Below, piece by piece: positions 11,590 to 25,022 of a stretch of 64,000 bases of DNA; the stretch's first letter is position 1, and the number at the start of each line of letters is the position of its first letter. The notes below the pieces were generated by a model that saw nothing but the letters and a program-made list of their open reading frames with translations, was not told where the DNA came from and searched no databases. The stretch is from Phycomyces nitens (Eukaryota; Mucoromycota; Mucoromycetes; Mucorales; Phycomycetaceae). The stretch covers positions 2,480,001-2,544,000 of the forward strand of contig JAHRBC010000004.1 in assembly GCA_022702545.1 (NCBI GenBank), written 5' to 3'. A program made the translations under genes and the position numbers.

Positions 11590-14097
11590 CACAACCCTCA
11601 ATTATATTTTTTCATGTAATTATTATGATTATTATGATTATTATGATTATTATGATATGATGGTTGTAGTGGTGCCGAGAGTGTATAGATAAACATGTAT
11701 TAAATAAATATATGCAAATCAATAATACAAAATAAAAACACTCTAATATTATTATTATTAGTAGTATTATTAGTATTATTAGGTATTTGATCCAAGTCAA
11801 AAGAAGAAAAGAAGAAAAAAAAAGATTGCCCAGTCTTGCAATAGTCTTTGCTAATCGTCGCACCAATGATATGTCGTTGGATACGAAGCAAGATTAGCTT
11901 TATTTATTATAAATATTAAGCACAAGACTCTGGATTCTCGGAAGACGTCCGTTTTGATTGCTTTTTGATTATTATTTATTTTCTTTAAAAATAAAATAAA
12001 ATAAAAGGCTCATTGACAATGTGCCTTGACAGTCGACATCAATTGCTCTTGTGCGTGGACATGAGAGTGCCATGTGGATACGGTCAATTGGGGATGATTT
12101 GGCACTTTTGGCCAAAATTGAAGAAGAGAAGGGGGGGATGGCAAACGGAGAAGATCTTCCGTTGTCTACAAACTCAAAATAAAATAAAAAAATAAAATAA
12201 AAATAAACAAGATAAAATATACAAAATGGTGGGGATTAGTGCTATTTTGATTGAACAGATGAATTTTCTTTGTTGTAAAGAAGAGATTGTTGGATTGTGA
12301 TTCTATCAGATATGTCTTTATATATTCTTATTCCGAATAATGTAATTCTAGAATTAACTGTACAAATCCCAAAAAAAAAAAAAAAGACACGAAGAGATCG
12401 ACCCCCTTTTCTTTGTATTTATTTATTTATCTAATGGGTCTTCCATAAACGACCCAGGTGGGTTAGATGGGCCTGGACACAAAAATATCTAGTCCGAAAC
12501 TCTTTATTATTTAGACACAACATGATGGCGTATAAAGAAGCACAAGAAACACAGAGATCGGTGTAGATGATATGATCTAGTGATATTTCATGTGGCTGAC
12601 AGATTGGTGAGAGGAAAAAAAAGAACAAATGAGCTGAAATGGTAATTGTAGGGGTCAGGATCCTTATTTCTTTATTCAATGACGATAATTTCAAATATAT
12701 ATATATGTGTAATTGAATTGAATTGGATTGGATTGGATTGGAAAGCATATACCTCAGTAATCCCTTTAATCATTTACATGTGCTTCTGATTTAATAGTCT
12801 GTCAGAATCCAACCCTCCCCTTTAAAATTCTATTTTGTTTTCTTGCTCTTTGTGGTCTCGAGGCCATAAATGGTTAATTTAGCAGCACAACCCTGCCAGC
12901 AACCACACTAAATACTTTGTATTCGTGTTTCAAAAAAGGAAATGTTCTTGGAGGAAAGAGAATTGTATAAAAAGTGAATTATCTGGCACACTGCCCAAAA
13001 TAATAATAATAATAATGAAACTCTATTCGTGCCTTGTGCTCTCTCTCTTGTGCCCCGGTCCTATCAAAAGAGATTTGTGATAAAGAGCTTTTGGATCATG
13101 GTTATGATAATAATTATTATTTATTATTTATTATTTGATGTACAACAAATAGTTTTAAGCAAGAAGAAGAAGAAGAAGAAGAAGAAGAAAAGGCTTGGAG
13201 CAGCATTGCATGTAAAATAGAAATACTAGATGATGTGTGCATGCAGTGTAAGCGCAGGAAGGATGAATGTAGATGTAATTCTGTGGCAAAAATAAATAAA
13301 TATCCAATGTACACTTGACAGGGTTCAATGTTGTATTTTGTCTACCTCTTGAATGTACAAAAATGGATACATCCCCAAAACACTGGCCATCAAAGATAAC
13401 TGTACATCCTTTCTGTTGTTGACAAGGGGGTAATGGGCCTATTGGGGAGAGTGTGTGTATGTATATATTTATATATTTTGATATATATTTATATTTTGAT
13501 AGCTTTTATTTTGTCTAGGGGAAGTTTGTAACACATTTTGGGTAAAGAATCTTATTTAAAAAACTCCAAAAAAGATACAGCCTACACGTAGATCTTGTAC
13601 GAACCTTTTATGGGTTTGGTATTACACTGTTTAGTTTCAATAGTTCTATGGCTAGTTTCCTCTCATTATTTATACTCCAAAGGCCATGATAATAATATTT
13701 ATCTATTTAGCTCCTTGATTTCTGATACAAATATATAAATAAATATATAAATAAATAAATAAAATAAAATAAAATAAATAAATAAAATAAAATAGATAAA
13801 TATTCAGCATACTTTTTATACAAGAATTTTATAATGATTTCAAATTTTATTTTTCTTTTATAACAGTTTATAGATATATATTTCTCTTCTTCTTCTTTTT
13901 CCTCTTCTTCTTCTCCTCTTTCTCCCTTTATTCTTTCCCTTCCCATTCCTTTCTTTCCCCAGAGTATAGACCTCTTTAACCTTCTATCTTTTGTACAGGC
14001 CATTTTCTTATCGTCACCCAATACCCATTAATTATCATCATTAATACCCTTTTGAACGCGTTCTCGTATTTTATTCCAACAAAAAAAAAGTTACATA
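11590..14097. other. Gene-poor stretch with microsatellites (2.5 kb)
   Basis: No recognisable exon on either strand. It holds ATT-type repeats (about 11617-11660 and 11745-11783), a (GAA)n run at about 13160-13190, (AAT)n near 13000, an AAAT/AAATA run at about 13730-13800 and a pyrimidine tract near 13883-13930. Confidence 0.45.
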
Positions 14098-16269
14098 ATG
14101 ACAAATTCTGATCGCTTTAATACACCAATTGCAGTCCACTCGTCCTTTAATTGTGATGAGCATGCATATAATTTTGATCAGGTAAGAATCCCATAATCAA
14201 CAAGTCTATAGAGAAATAGGGGCACTATCTAGATATCCTTGAGGATAATTATTATTATTATAAACATGATAACATAAGAATGATAATTATAAACATGGCA
14301 TACTAAAAGTAATAGTAATAATAATAATAATAATCATAATAATCATAATAAATTTGACACCTTAAATTTCCATTCAATCTGCTCTTCTTTAACCACCCTT
14401 TTTTACTCATACAGCCTTGTCTGCTCCAGACAGACAATGACAACACCGCCGTCGACATTCCTCAACATCTAGAACCAGAACAATATAGCTATGAATTTCC
14501 CCCGAGATCGCATCTCAGGGCACTCGCCTATCTAGACAATTACCAAAAGTCTTCTTTCTTTGACGAATCGTCCTTTACAACCTCGACAAGCACGGCTGCT
14601 CAGTCGCTTATGCTGGAATCCGAAGAAGAATCTAGTTCATTTTTCGACTATTATTCATCCTTCTTATCGAACAGCAGCGACCTCGACATGAACTCTCTTT
14701 GGCTGACCAATAATCACAGGGATCGATCACCTCGGCATCACAAGACAGACAGAGTTCATCCCAATCACTTTACAGAGGACAGCCGTCTTAGTCCACTACA
14801 GCTACCTGCCCAGTTCAGCACTACGCTATCGATCCGACAATCCCGAAAGACCTCTATACGATCTCGCGAGCCGTCTTCAGATTCCATATCCACAGTCACC
14901 CAGTCAAACCACCCAGTCCACCCTTCATCGTTCCTCTCAGTCTCGCCACCCAATCTGTTTCGTGTAGATGAAGAAGATGAAAATGAAAATGGAAATGATG
15001 AAGATGAAGATGAAGATTCGATCTGGCAAGAAAGCTCTCCTCTACTGTATTGCCGCCCACAAAGTAGGCCCCAATGGCATTCAAGAGGTAAAGACGAATT
15101 AAAATAAAGAATAGAATTATAATCATAATCTCATTTAAATTGGCGCTGCAGCTACAGACCACCTTTATATCTTTTTGGTTATTTCTTAAAAAAAAAACTT
15201 GCTTATTAACCATTCCACTATTATAGCACCCTCTGATGACCGAGACCTCTCTGACGAAGACATGGATCTGCCAGTCTACTGGAATGAATCAGAGCCAATG
15301 ACGGATGACATGAGCAGTAAAGACAATGACAGTGACTTTGGCAGTGACAAGATCCTCATTCGCCTTGGTCACACTCATTCCAGTCCAGTCAATCGCTGTC
15401 TGACCGTTACATATTTCGGAAGCGATGAAGGTTATGACGATGAAAACTATGACGACGAGAATGACGACACAAAGGAAGAACCTATTGACTCTTGCTCTAT
15501 ATTCTTACCACTCTGTGATGATCAAGAATGGTTCAGCTCAGAGACCCGACATACAGCTGCCATTAAAATCCAGGCTGCCTGGAGAGGCTTCCAGGCCAGA
15601 CGGAAGCTTGTCTTGCGGCCCCAGAGCTTGATGCTCCAGGTGGTCAGGGTCTGTGGGACCATCCACCAGCGTCAATTGAGGGAAATGAACCAGCGTCTGG
15701 TGATCCTCGAGCGACGGTTACGGGAAGAAACGGCCATGCGAACTGAATTTGAAAAGGCAATGGAAGTCATGACTGTCTTGATTGATAGTCAGCAAAAGAC
15801 CTTGTGCGAGCGAGTCGAGCAGGAAGTTGCAATGCGTGAAACATATGAGCACAAGATCGAATTGGCCCTTTCACACATTGGGCCGCTCGAGAATCGATTA
15901 AAGATAGAGTCCAATGCACGTCTGGCCATGGAAGATAAGCTTGAACGCGTGCTTGACCAGATGGCAGAGCTTGGACAGGCTCAGTTGAGCCAGGCATTAG
16001 AAGAAGCCGAGTCCAAAAACGCACTACAGACAAAGCTCGATGTTGCACTTCGGGACATTGAAGAGCTCAAGGCACAAAGTGTCAGTAAACCACGGCTACT
16101 CAAATCACCCCAAAAGATGATTCCAGCCGTGTCTGCGTCTGGAGCTGTCAAGCCGCGCCGTACACTTGTTCCTTTGCCACCTTTGAAAGCGGGCCACCCT
16201 AGTACTAAGCCGAACATACCTGGTCCATCAATAACCAATGCCACAAAAAAGACCACTAGCCGACGGTGA
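14098..16269 (+). CDS. IQ-motif (calmodulin-binding) coiled-coil protein
   Basis: No precise orthologue recognised. Three exons: 14098-14181, 14415-15087 and 15227-16269, giving 599 residues with matching phases. The N-terminal half is acidic and Ser-rich (EEESSSFFDYYSS, then a DEDED run), probably disordered. Around residues 360-385 an IQ motif is visible (AAIKIQAAWRGFQARRK), matching IQxxxRGxxxR, the apo-calmodulin binding consensus. It is followed by a ~150-residue predicted coiled coil with heptad leucines (MNQRLVILERRLREE onward) and a basic Pro/Ser-rich tail. This suggests a calmodulin-regulated scaffold or cytoskeletal protein. Calmodulin itself is encoded at 46169-46905. Confidence 0.8.
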
Positions 16270-16526
16270 TGTAAAACAATAAACATAAAAAAAAAACAGA
16301 ATAAAATAATGATGTATACAATACGCTCATACTAATTTAAAAAAGAATTATATATCTATATATAATTATATACATAATTAATATTCATAATGGATTGTAC
16401 AAAAGCTGTGTACTTGCAATAATCTATAGATTCATAAATAAAATAAATAAATAAAACAAGTTTTATGTTTGATGTCTTGTAACAATGCTCTGCAAGGGAC
16501 TGATGACACATTAAGGTTGATGTAGA

Positions 16527-16575
<49 letters not shown>

Positions 16576-17254
16576 GGAGCAGACAATACTATATACAATG
16601 AAGGGGAGCTTCCATGGAACCCACGATATTCGAGAGGCATAAAGACGGCCTCGGAATGAATCGAGGAACTTGAACCTACCGAGACGAGAATCCTTTCTTG
16701 TTTGTAAAATGAATACGTCGAGAGTATAGCTCATTGGTTCCTCCATTGTATGCAAGGGGTACAGATCTATATATTTCTATTCTAAATATTATTTTTGGCT
16801 GTCAAAGCTATAATTGTGGATCTTGGTTGAAGGAAAGGAGGCCAATAAAGAGCAATAAAATAAAATATACCTTTCCAGCTCTTCTTTTCTACATAACCAA
16901 ATCCAAAAACGAACCCATTCTTTATTTCTCGAATCTTTTGTTCCATACATTGCCCACATGAAGAAATGCCAAACAAGCTGACAATTGATTAATGTGGGGT
17001 TCAAGGGCAGTATAGTATGCAAACAAAAGAATTGATATCTGTGTATATTCCAGACCTTTTCAAGTATGAAGATTTGAAAAAGGGGAGTCTATTGACTTTT
17101 TTTGTTTTTTGTTTCAAATCAATAAATAAATAAATTGAAACAGCATTTATTATTATTATTATTATTTTAATAGAATGTTAAAGGGAGAACTGTCACATTG
17201 AAAGTTGTACAACCTATTATTATACAGGAGTCAAAGGCATGTTTAAAGTTTCTT

Positions 17255-17286
<32 letters not shown>

Positions 17287-18291
17287 CCTGTAGAATACGA
17301 CAGTGATGTGGACCATGCGTTTTTCCTATTATGATGGACCCGATGGACATTCTTGGATCGAAAGAAAACCCTTTTTATTATTATTATTTAGCAAGCAATC
17401 TTACTTGACTTATCAGAATAATTGTCATGGAAATCAAGACAGCATGATAGGTTTAGGAGAAGATAGATTTATAATTAAAGAGGGGGGCCATGGCAATCTA
17501 GACAGATGAGATGAACAACAGGCTATAGTGTATTCCACTCCATGACAGAATATTGTATGTTGGATTTCGATCAAAATAATTTATTTATTTTTTGAAAAAA
17601 CTGAATTCAAATGGTGTGCATTACAAGTGGACTCTTGTACATCAATGACAGCCGTGTGGACAATAAAAGGAAATAATACGAAAAAGTATACATGATCCCT
17701 TGATCATTTTTTATAAGGAGTTGTGTGTAATGAGGGGGGGAAGGGAGTACTAAACACACTTTATCTCTTTCTAAAAAATCATAACCCTTGGAATCAGTAT
17801 TTTTTTATATCTTGAGATAATAGATCGATTCTATCCTATTCTATTCTAAACAAGATTTGAAGGATAAAAAAAAAGAATACATGTGCACGCATTTAGACAT
17901 TCTCAATCAATTCAATGCCAATGAAAATAACGGCACCTTTATAGTTGTACAACCACAGAATATATTAGCGCTCGATATCAAACACACTGGTCTTGTCGAG
18001 AATCCTTGGTACCCAAGACCATTTAATCTTTTTTTTTAACAATTAAGAGATTAAATATCTATTTATTGTGAACAATTGACTGTGTTGTCAGGGTCAAGAT
18101 GCACGAGGCTACACAGGATGCAGGGTTGAAATTTAAACAAAAAACATAATTTTTATACCGATTTTCTACAAAAATAAATAAATAATAACAATATTCAGAG
18201 ATTGTAATTTGGATATTTTCATGTTTTGGATTGAGAATTTTGTTATTATTTTAGAGACATTATTGATAAAGATTCTCTTAATCATACTAAT

Positions 18292-18327
<36 letters not shown>

Positions 18328-21276
18328 TAAAATAATATTCTGTAATGCAATGTACTGCACCCAAGATAAGAAGGAATAGATTGACTAGTGTAATCCTACA
18401 AAGTCCATTTGGTTCCAGAACAACCGTCTTTTTTGATTGTTCAATATTTTCTATTGTAAGATCCTTTGGAATATTTTTGGTAATCTTATTAATACAAGCA
18501 CAATTAATAAAACACAAAAAAGTAATACGATCATTATATTTAAATCATTATACACTAGGCTAAAATAGATCGGTTTGGATATTAGGATATTCTAGGATTA
18601 AATGATAAATACTTTTTGCACCAATGATTTAATTACATTATCAATTGGCTTTAACGATATATATATATTGTACACCTTGGCATGGGATTATAGTATATGA
18701 CCGATTGGTTCAACCATCAGGCAAGCCTTTCTATTCCAACCTGTGAATTCTGGCCAAATAGATATGTTTATCAAAAAATGCTCAAGAAATACAGCAGATC
18801 CTTGTCAGTATCTTGACAAGGAATGGTGTCATTGGAATTATCAGTAAGAAATAATTACAATATAACCCTTGAATCATACAATTGATCTCTAGAAAGTTTT
18901 ATATGGTTATATTCGTTAATATGATTATATTAGTCCACCCGAACATTTTGTTGGCTAGTGATCAAACCATTAATACAACCAAACCAGGTATTGGATATCA
19001 AGATCGTTATTCCAAAATATTAAAATATCTCTAATTCTTATCGCTCTCTGTCAGTGATCTAATCTGTCCAAGTATGACTGATCTCTCTCTCTTTTATTTT
19101 TTGATACACTGGAATACATCATGCATGGACCCTAACAAAACCCCAAAATAAAATAAAATAAAAAAAATATTGTCGTTGGGAATGAGGAAAAACTTTGGAC
19201 ATCTACTGCTATCAAACCAAACAATAGATTTATTAAAAAATATATATATTGAGAATGCCATCTTTTTTATTGTTATTTTTATAAATTTGATCTTGAGATT
19301 TGTGGGGTATCTTTGGGTTCTAAACTACATCTTTTTCTCTTTCTTTCTTTCTTTCTGGAAATAATTGTTACAAGAATATTAAGCATTTAAAGATTTATTA
19401 ATAGTTGCATGGTACACTCAGAATGCACAAGATTCGCAGGTGCTTAAAGTATTTATATTTGATAGTCTGAAATCTAAGCCCATAGACACCAACATATAGA
19501 TCTCCTTTATGATGATGATCATTTCAAGAGTCACCCCCCCCTTCCTCCTCCTCCTTCTATTTATTCAAGTCGTATTAATTTGATTTATTGCCTACAAATT
19601 GTCTTTCCAGATTCTAGTAATAGAAAAAAATGAAATTTAAAAAACAAGGATAGAACAATACAACAAGCCATAAGCATGGCACAGATTCATAAACCGAAAT
19701 TCCAGCCAAGGCCACGCTCCTTTTATTAATAAAAAAAATTATGGTTCTGTCAATATAATATAATAATATACACGATTTATTAATCTAAAGATGTTGCAAG
19801 TATCGTTAATACATGTTGGAAAAGCGCCATGTTTTCCTTCGAAACTTTATTCTGTTCTTTGGTTAGTCAAAGTAGTCTGATAGAGCACGCTTGTAAATCA
19901 ACAGATTAATATTCTCAACAAATGACATGTACTTCTTTTGCTTTGTGCGTGCCTATCTACTATTTATCATAAAGACATGAAATATAAAATCAACATCGTA
20001 TCCCAAGTGATCTTTCAATATTAACCCCAAGGGTAGATAAAAGTCATCTTTAATATTAAATATATGATTTAGAAGGATCATGACCTTTGGTCTTGTCGTG
20101 TGAGTACGGCAAACATCAGGAGTGAGTTTCATGCTTACATACAATGTAGACTCAAGAAGTATGTAGAGTTTATTTCCACTTGATCTAGTCATTCTTTAAT
20201 CTTTTTCTGGACATTTGGTCCCCAGGAATTATGCTCGATCAAAAGGAAGAATCTAATCATTTGTAATAGAGTTGTATGCAGTGCTACAAGTGACTTTAGG
20301 ATCATTGACTTGCTGAACTAAATGCTCAGTTACGTGTGCAGGAATACGATATGGACTGTAATGACTAGGACCAACAATACCTTTTTTTTTGTGCGTTCCT
20401 CAATCGATCTGCGTCTGCAAACCCTTTATTTCCTTTTACTTTAAACATCTCTTTATCATCGCAATCTATTTTGGCTAATTTATGTTCGTCTGTGCATCCA
20501 ATCATTTTGTTGTACTTCAAGTTTGATACTTTAACAAGAGATGATGGATACATGTTGGCCTCTGTATATCAATCTTTGCAAATTCAAACAGATCTTTTAT
20601 GATTTCATCAACGGACTAGAGATTGCCAGCCAATACCCCGGCATAAATATTGGATATATTCAACAGGACTTTAATTAATTAATTAAAGAAAGTCAAAATG
20701 CTATTTTACTAATGCCCAATAAAGATTTCTCTCACAGTATCTCTTGGGCAACATCAAATGCCAAATAGTAATAGTAATAATAGTAATAATAGTATTAATA
20801 GTATTAATATTAATATTAGCAATCGATCGATCGAACAAGGTAGAGCGAATAGCTATGCAATGATAGGTCATATTAAAGAGACAATAATTAGTTTCAACTG
20901 CTTTGTGAGAATAGTTGACTAATCAGCAGTGCTTCTTTGACCATTTTCCAAAACAGATATTCCGTTGTTTTCATAAATGTCATTTTAATAAAAAAGGGAT
21001 TCCATATCATTCCTATGAAGCAAATTTCACAAAAACAAAGACAAATGCGTATATGAAAAATCAAGATTGATCAGTTTTTATTAAATGGGTATTGTATTTA
21101 AAAATGACCATTGTTTCTTTTAGGGTTTAAGTCCTATTCCCCCCCACTTAGGTCCTCTCGAGATGTAAGATCATGTCTGCCAAGCTAGAGAACTTATCAA
21201 TGCTGGATATATCCTGTGCTTTAAGTTCTATAGCCAATACAAATGCACATTTGAGATTAGCAAGATATTCGGTGCA
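16270..21276. other. Gene-poor AT-rich stretch (5 kb) with microsatellites
   Basis: No intact gene recognised. It contains an (AAT)n run at about 16530-16571, a TA run at about 17255-17285, a second (AAT)n at about 18290-18328, and TAG/TAA repeats around 20767-20815. Two places on the minus strand look like decayed or partial coding sequence (about 16600-16980 and 20230-20553) and are reported separately. Confidence 0.45.
20230..20553 (-). pseudogene. Possible decayed coding fragment with A-tract frameshift
   Basis: An open frame starts at 20553 (MYPSSLVKVSNLKYNKM) and runs to a nine-A tract near 20385. Beyond the tract the coding-like signal continues in another frame (GIVGPSHYSPYRIPAHV, then EHLVQQVNDPK) to a stop near 20232. 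Together these would be about 105 residues interrupted by one frameshift in a homopolymer. I do not recognise the family. It may be a transposon-derived fragment or a pseudogene. Confidence 0.3.
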
Positions 21277-22201
21277 TTAGAAATAATAGCATAATAGTGT
21301 GAATATAGACTTGCCAGGCTTAAGAGGTGTCAGTATTTTAGAAGAAGTATCATAGGACCATCCCTTAGACTGAAGCACTTTATAGTGTTGGAATAGATAA
21401 TTGCAACCACATTGATTAATAAATGAACATTCATGATCCATAGATTAATATTCCTATTGCATAACAAATAGATTACCTGGAACAAGTTCATTTTCAGGCA
21501 TTCCAAAGTAGTACAGAGCGTCTGCCACATTGATAGTTGTATACGCATTGGCTACCGTAGCAAGCATTCTCTCTCTTGTGTTTTCTTTGTCGCATGTTAG
21601 TCTAAAATGGCGTTCCATCAGATAATAACCCCACCTTGGAGACTGGCCACAAGGGACTGGACAGGCTCCGACCAGGGAAAGGCATTAAAGGCATTGTAGA
21701 CTTGAGAGTATTGGTGATCCCACAATGCAGCACATATCTTCCAAGCAAAATCAACCTCTTGTTTACGGATATTATCACGGGCGAGGATTCGCTTTCGAAG
21801 GAATCTAGCCGAGTCTCTAATAAACACAAATGCATGAGGACAAACATGAGGTGTAATCAATCCAAATAATCAGCTCGGTCAATCTGCAAACAAATCATCA
21901 TCGAGATTTTGTTTCTTTTTGTTTGTTTTTTGTTTTGGCTTACAGGTCATTAATCAGACAATAGCCAAGCAAGTAAGGCGCGTCAATATCCGAAAGGTCA
22001 ATGTCGGATTGTCCTGCAGAATGCTAATGTATAAATGTTTTTATTTTTTTGGTCTTTTTAGGCTGGGAGGGAGGAGGAGGGGAGGTGGAGGGGGAATCAA
22101 AGGTGGGTTGTGAGCCAATGTACCTTTAATTCTAGCTGCTCACAAGTCTCAATGAGACCCTTGTAGTCCTTTTCACCAATGAATGGCAAGATGGCTTCCA
22201 T
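21277..22201 (-). CDS. CSN8: COP9 signalosome complex subunit 8
   Basis: A subunit of the COP9 signalosome, which removes Nedd8 from cullin-RING ubiquitin ligases. Five short exons reconstruct a 182-residue protein: 22124-22201 (MEAILPFIGEKDYKGLIETC), 21944-22023 (IDAPYLLGYCLINDL), 21635-21816, 21477-21584 and 21277-21377. All junction phases match, and the 50-nt intron at 21585-21634 is the shortest. The diagnostic part is exon 3 (FAWKICAALWDHQYSQVYNA, then FPWSEPVQSLVASLQ), which aligns to the conserved CSN8/PSMD8 region (W..RD...Y.....W...V......L). Exon 4 has TRERMLATVANAYTTI and exon 5 GWSYDTSS, in place of the family's GW..D. Length is close to the usual ~200. No single exon is long enough to stand out, so the gene is easily missed. 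Confidence 0.87.
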
Positions 22202-22580
22202 GGTATACGAATATTAGACTTGAAAGCCAAAAAAATAACTATTGCAAACTGAGTTTATTTTATTTTTTCTAGTGATTTTGAAACAACTTAATTACCCGCC
22301 TGATTTGAGGATTTTCGTAAAGGTCAATTAGACGATCAAGTAGAGAGGCCAATATTGAAATTGGCTTCATTCCACCGAAAGAAGCAAAGAAAGCAAGAGG
22401 GCGTCCAAACGAGAATCAACTATAATAACCAGAGATTTCCTACCTTTATACACAATTTTATTTTAAAAAAACCGTTTTTTATAAATCAAAGAATGGTGGA
22501 TCTTGTTGTTCTTCTTTAGCTGCGCGTTCTTCTTTTTCTTTCTTTTTCTTTCTTTCTTGATTGCCTTGCTATTGATTGAT

Positions 22581-24623
22581 ATGCCACTTGGAAAACGCTT
22601 CTACGCCGCAGCTTATCTTTTAAGTATTGCTTCATTATTTTCTGGGCCAGTATTTGGAGTAGATGATGCTTCGGATGCTGCCTTTAAGAAACTCGGAGGA
22701 CTTCACATGGAGTCCACAAATGCACTCGTCCCAGACGCTTCGTCTGAACACCCGCTTGTAGTCTCGCACGCAGAAGACCAGCCAGTCTGCTACCCAAACA
22801 TTATGATCCAGCCCTCCCATCAAATAAAGACATTGGAAGGCTATGAGTCCATAGTATTGACCAATGCAATCAACAGGCCCCGTAAGCTCATTCTGGATCA
22901 TGTCGACCATCTCTTGGTTATATCCGGATCCACTGGCCTGTACTCAATTAGAATGGACGAGTGCGGTAATCCCAATGTCATTCTCTTGATTGATCGGTCA
23001 AGTATCGAGAACCAAGACTTTGCCCATGGTCTGGCTCAATACGCAGACCACATCTATATCACAACCCCAAGTTCCGTGTGGCAATTTCCCTATGTAGATG
23101 GCCAGCACACTCCTTTGTCAAATGGCGTCAAGGTCTTGGACAACATCAACATTGACGATGATAGTGCACAGCCAGATATTGCAATTGATCCCTTTGGTTA
23201 TGCTTACATTCCCAGAACCGTTACCGAGCTTAACGAAAGGACTGAGCCAGGCCATGCAATCATCAAGAGATTTAATTTCCGTCAGATTCCAGTGGATGGC
23301 TATGATTTTGATAATGATGGACAGGTAAGCTATTTCACAGTAACGATTGACTCGGCAGGCTATACAAATTCAATTATCATTTTTTTTAAATCTCTTGAAT
23401 ATTTTACCAGGTCCATGCCATTGGTGCTAATTCTCATGGCTCAATGAGCTTTGATGCCCAGGCAAGACTGTGGGGTATCGAAGCACCTCTGGGTACGGTT
23501 GAGCGCGAAGACCTTGGAGGAGGTAAGATGGTTGCAACAGCAGTATACATTCACCAGCAAGTAATCTTACCCTTTTTAAACAGACATTACGGAAAAGGGA
23601 TTAGCAGGCGAAATCAATCTATACGAATTTCCAATGGAGAATTATGGGTTCCCGTACTGCTTTACCGAATACGATCTTTCTTCCTACACAGTCAATGGTC
23701 TGGGAAAAGGAACGCAGTGGGTGGGTGTAGTTTAGCACAACTCATCAATAGTGTACTGATCCTCTATATATTTGAAACCTTTAAAGGGTCATCCAATGTT
23801 TATGAATGAGACCATGGACCTTGATTCATTCTGCCAGACTACTGACAATAGCCAACAGCCTGCGTTTCCCTTGACATCTCCTTCAAACGCCATTGCAGTA
23901 AACTTTTATATGGGAGAATCCTGCTCGGTTGGTGATCTCGAATCGCTGGGCACTTCAGTAGGAATGCCTTGTAATTGGACAGACACTCCTATTGTCGCAT
24001 ACCATGGTCGAGAGGGCCACTCGGAAGGCCACAGTGTAGTACACTTGGGTATGGATGATCTCGGCCACCGTCCTCGCTGGGACAAGAAGGAGGAAATCAT
24101 CTTTGAAGCCGCCGAACCATGCTCTTCAGACGATCTTCCATGTATTTCTCCTGTTGGTCTTGGAATCGATTCATTCGGCCGGCTGTTTATTAGTAGTGAT
24201 GACTCTAATGAGATCTTTAGAGTCAATCGAATCTATAATCCAAAGGCAGCACAAGAACTAACTGATAAGGATAATGCAAAAGAGGCCGCGGCAGATGCAG
24301 CTGCAGATGCCAAGGAAGATGCTGAAATGGAAGCCAAGGAGCAAGCCCAAGAGCAGGCAGAGGAAGATGCTGTTGATGCTGCTGATGATGCCCGGGAGGC
24401 AAAGGAAGACAAGAAAGAAAAGGAAGATTCTGCTGATATTCCCAATAAGGCCAAGAAAGATGACGCTGATACTGATGCTAGTGCTAACGCTGATGATGAT
24501 GTTGATCCTATTGATGCTGCTGATGATGCCATGGAAGCAAAAGAAGACAAGAAAGAAAGGGAACAAGAGTTGAAGGATGATTTAGAGATGGACTCTGCAA
24601 AGCCAAAGTTCTCAAACGTCTAG
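22581..24623 (+). CDS. Secreted quinoprotein sugar dehydrogenase-like beta-propeller protein with acidic Ala/Asp/Lys tail
   Basis: Four exons: 22581-23324, 23411-23522, 23584-23720 and 23787-24623, giving 609 residues. The start at 22581 gives a signal peptide (MPLGKRFYAAAYLLSIASLF); an upstream in-frame Met at 22503 is preceded only by a pyrimidine-rich stretch. Residues ~70-480 resemble the soluble PQQ-dependent glucose/sorbosone dehydrogenase or NHL-type six-bladed propeller: repeated blade-like segments such as LLVISGSTGLYSIRMDECGN and GLGIDSFGRLFISSDDSNEIFRV, plus several Cys. The last ~135 residues are low-complexity, alternating Asp/Glu/Ala/Lys in two near-copies of a DAADDAxEAKEDKKE block, probably helical. 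Enzymatic activity is not established. PQQ- or Ca-binding residues need a structural alignment. Confidence 0.65.
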
Positions 24624-25022
24624 ATGTACCTGGCTATGTTGTGATTTCCAACTTTCTTTAAAGATATTACCTATCCATACCATGTCAATAATACACACAA
24701 AGTATTTACGGTTGCACTGTTTTGCAAATATACTCTTTGTAACATTCTCTCCCTTTTTGTTTTTGTTTTGTTTGCTTGCTTGTAGAATATAAAACTGTAT
24801 GAAATGCACCGAGCCAAGCCAATAAGCCAATACATGTAAATGTGTCTGTAGCCTGGATAACGATTTGGATTTTATGTATTTCACAACTTATCCTATTTAC
24901 AATGGCAGAAAGAGAAAAACAAAAAAAAGACGAAGAAGAAGAAGAATAGTACAATCAAATGCTTGTAGAATATGGAATGCGATGAAAGTACTTGTGATCA
25001 AGATGTAGATAATTCATCTTGC
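24624..25022. other. Convergent intergenic region
   Basis: About 400 bp between the convergent propeller gene and the FAS1-protein gene. It contains a short GAA run at 24934-24946. No coding exon is seen, and both 3' UTRs presumably lie here. Confidence 0.5.

Noticed and set aside
17857..18039. 60-codon plus-strand frame (LDILNQFNANENNGTF)
   Set aside because: Isolated, AT-driven, no splice partners and no recognised homology.
24233..24566. Minus-strand Ser/Ala-rich frames opposite the acidic tail of the propeller gene
   Set aside because: Mirror of the low-complexity Asp/Glu/Ala/Lys codons; no conserved sequence.
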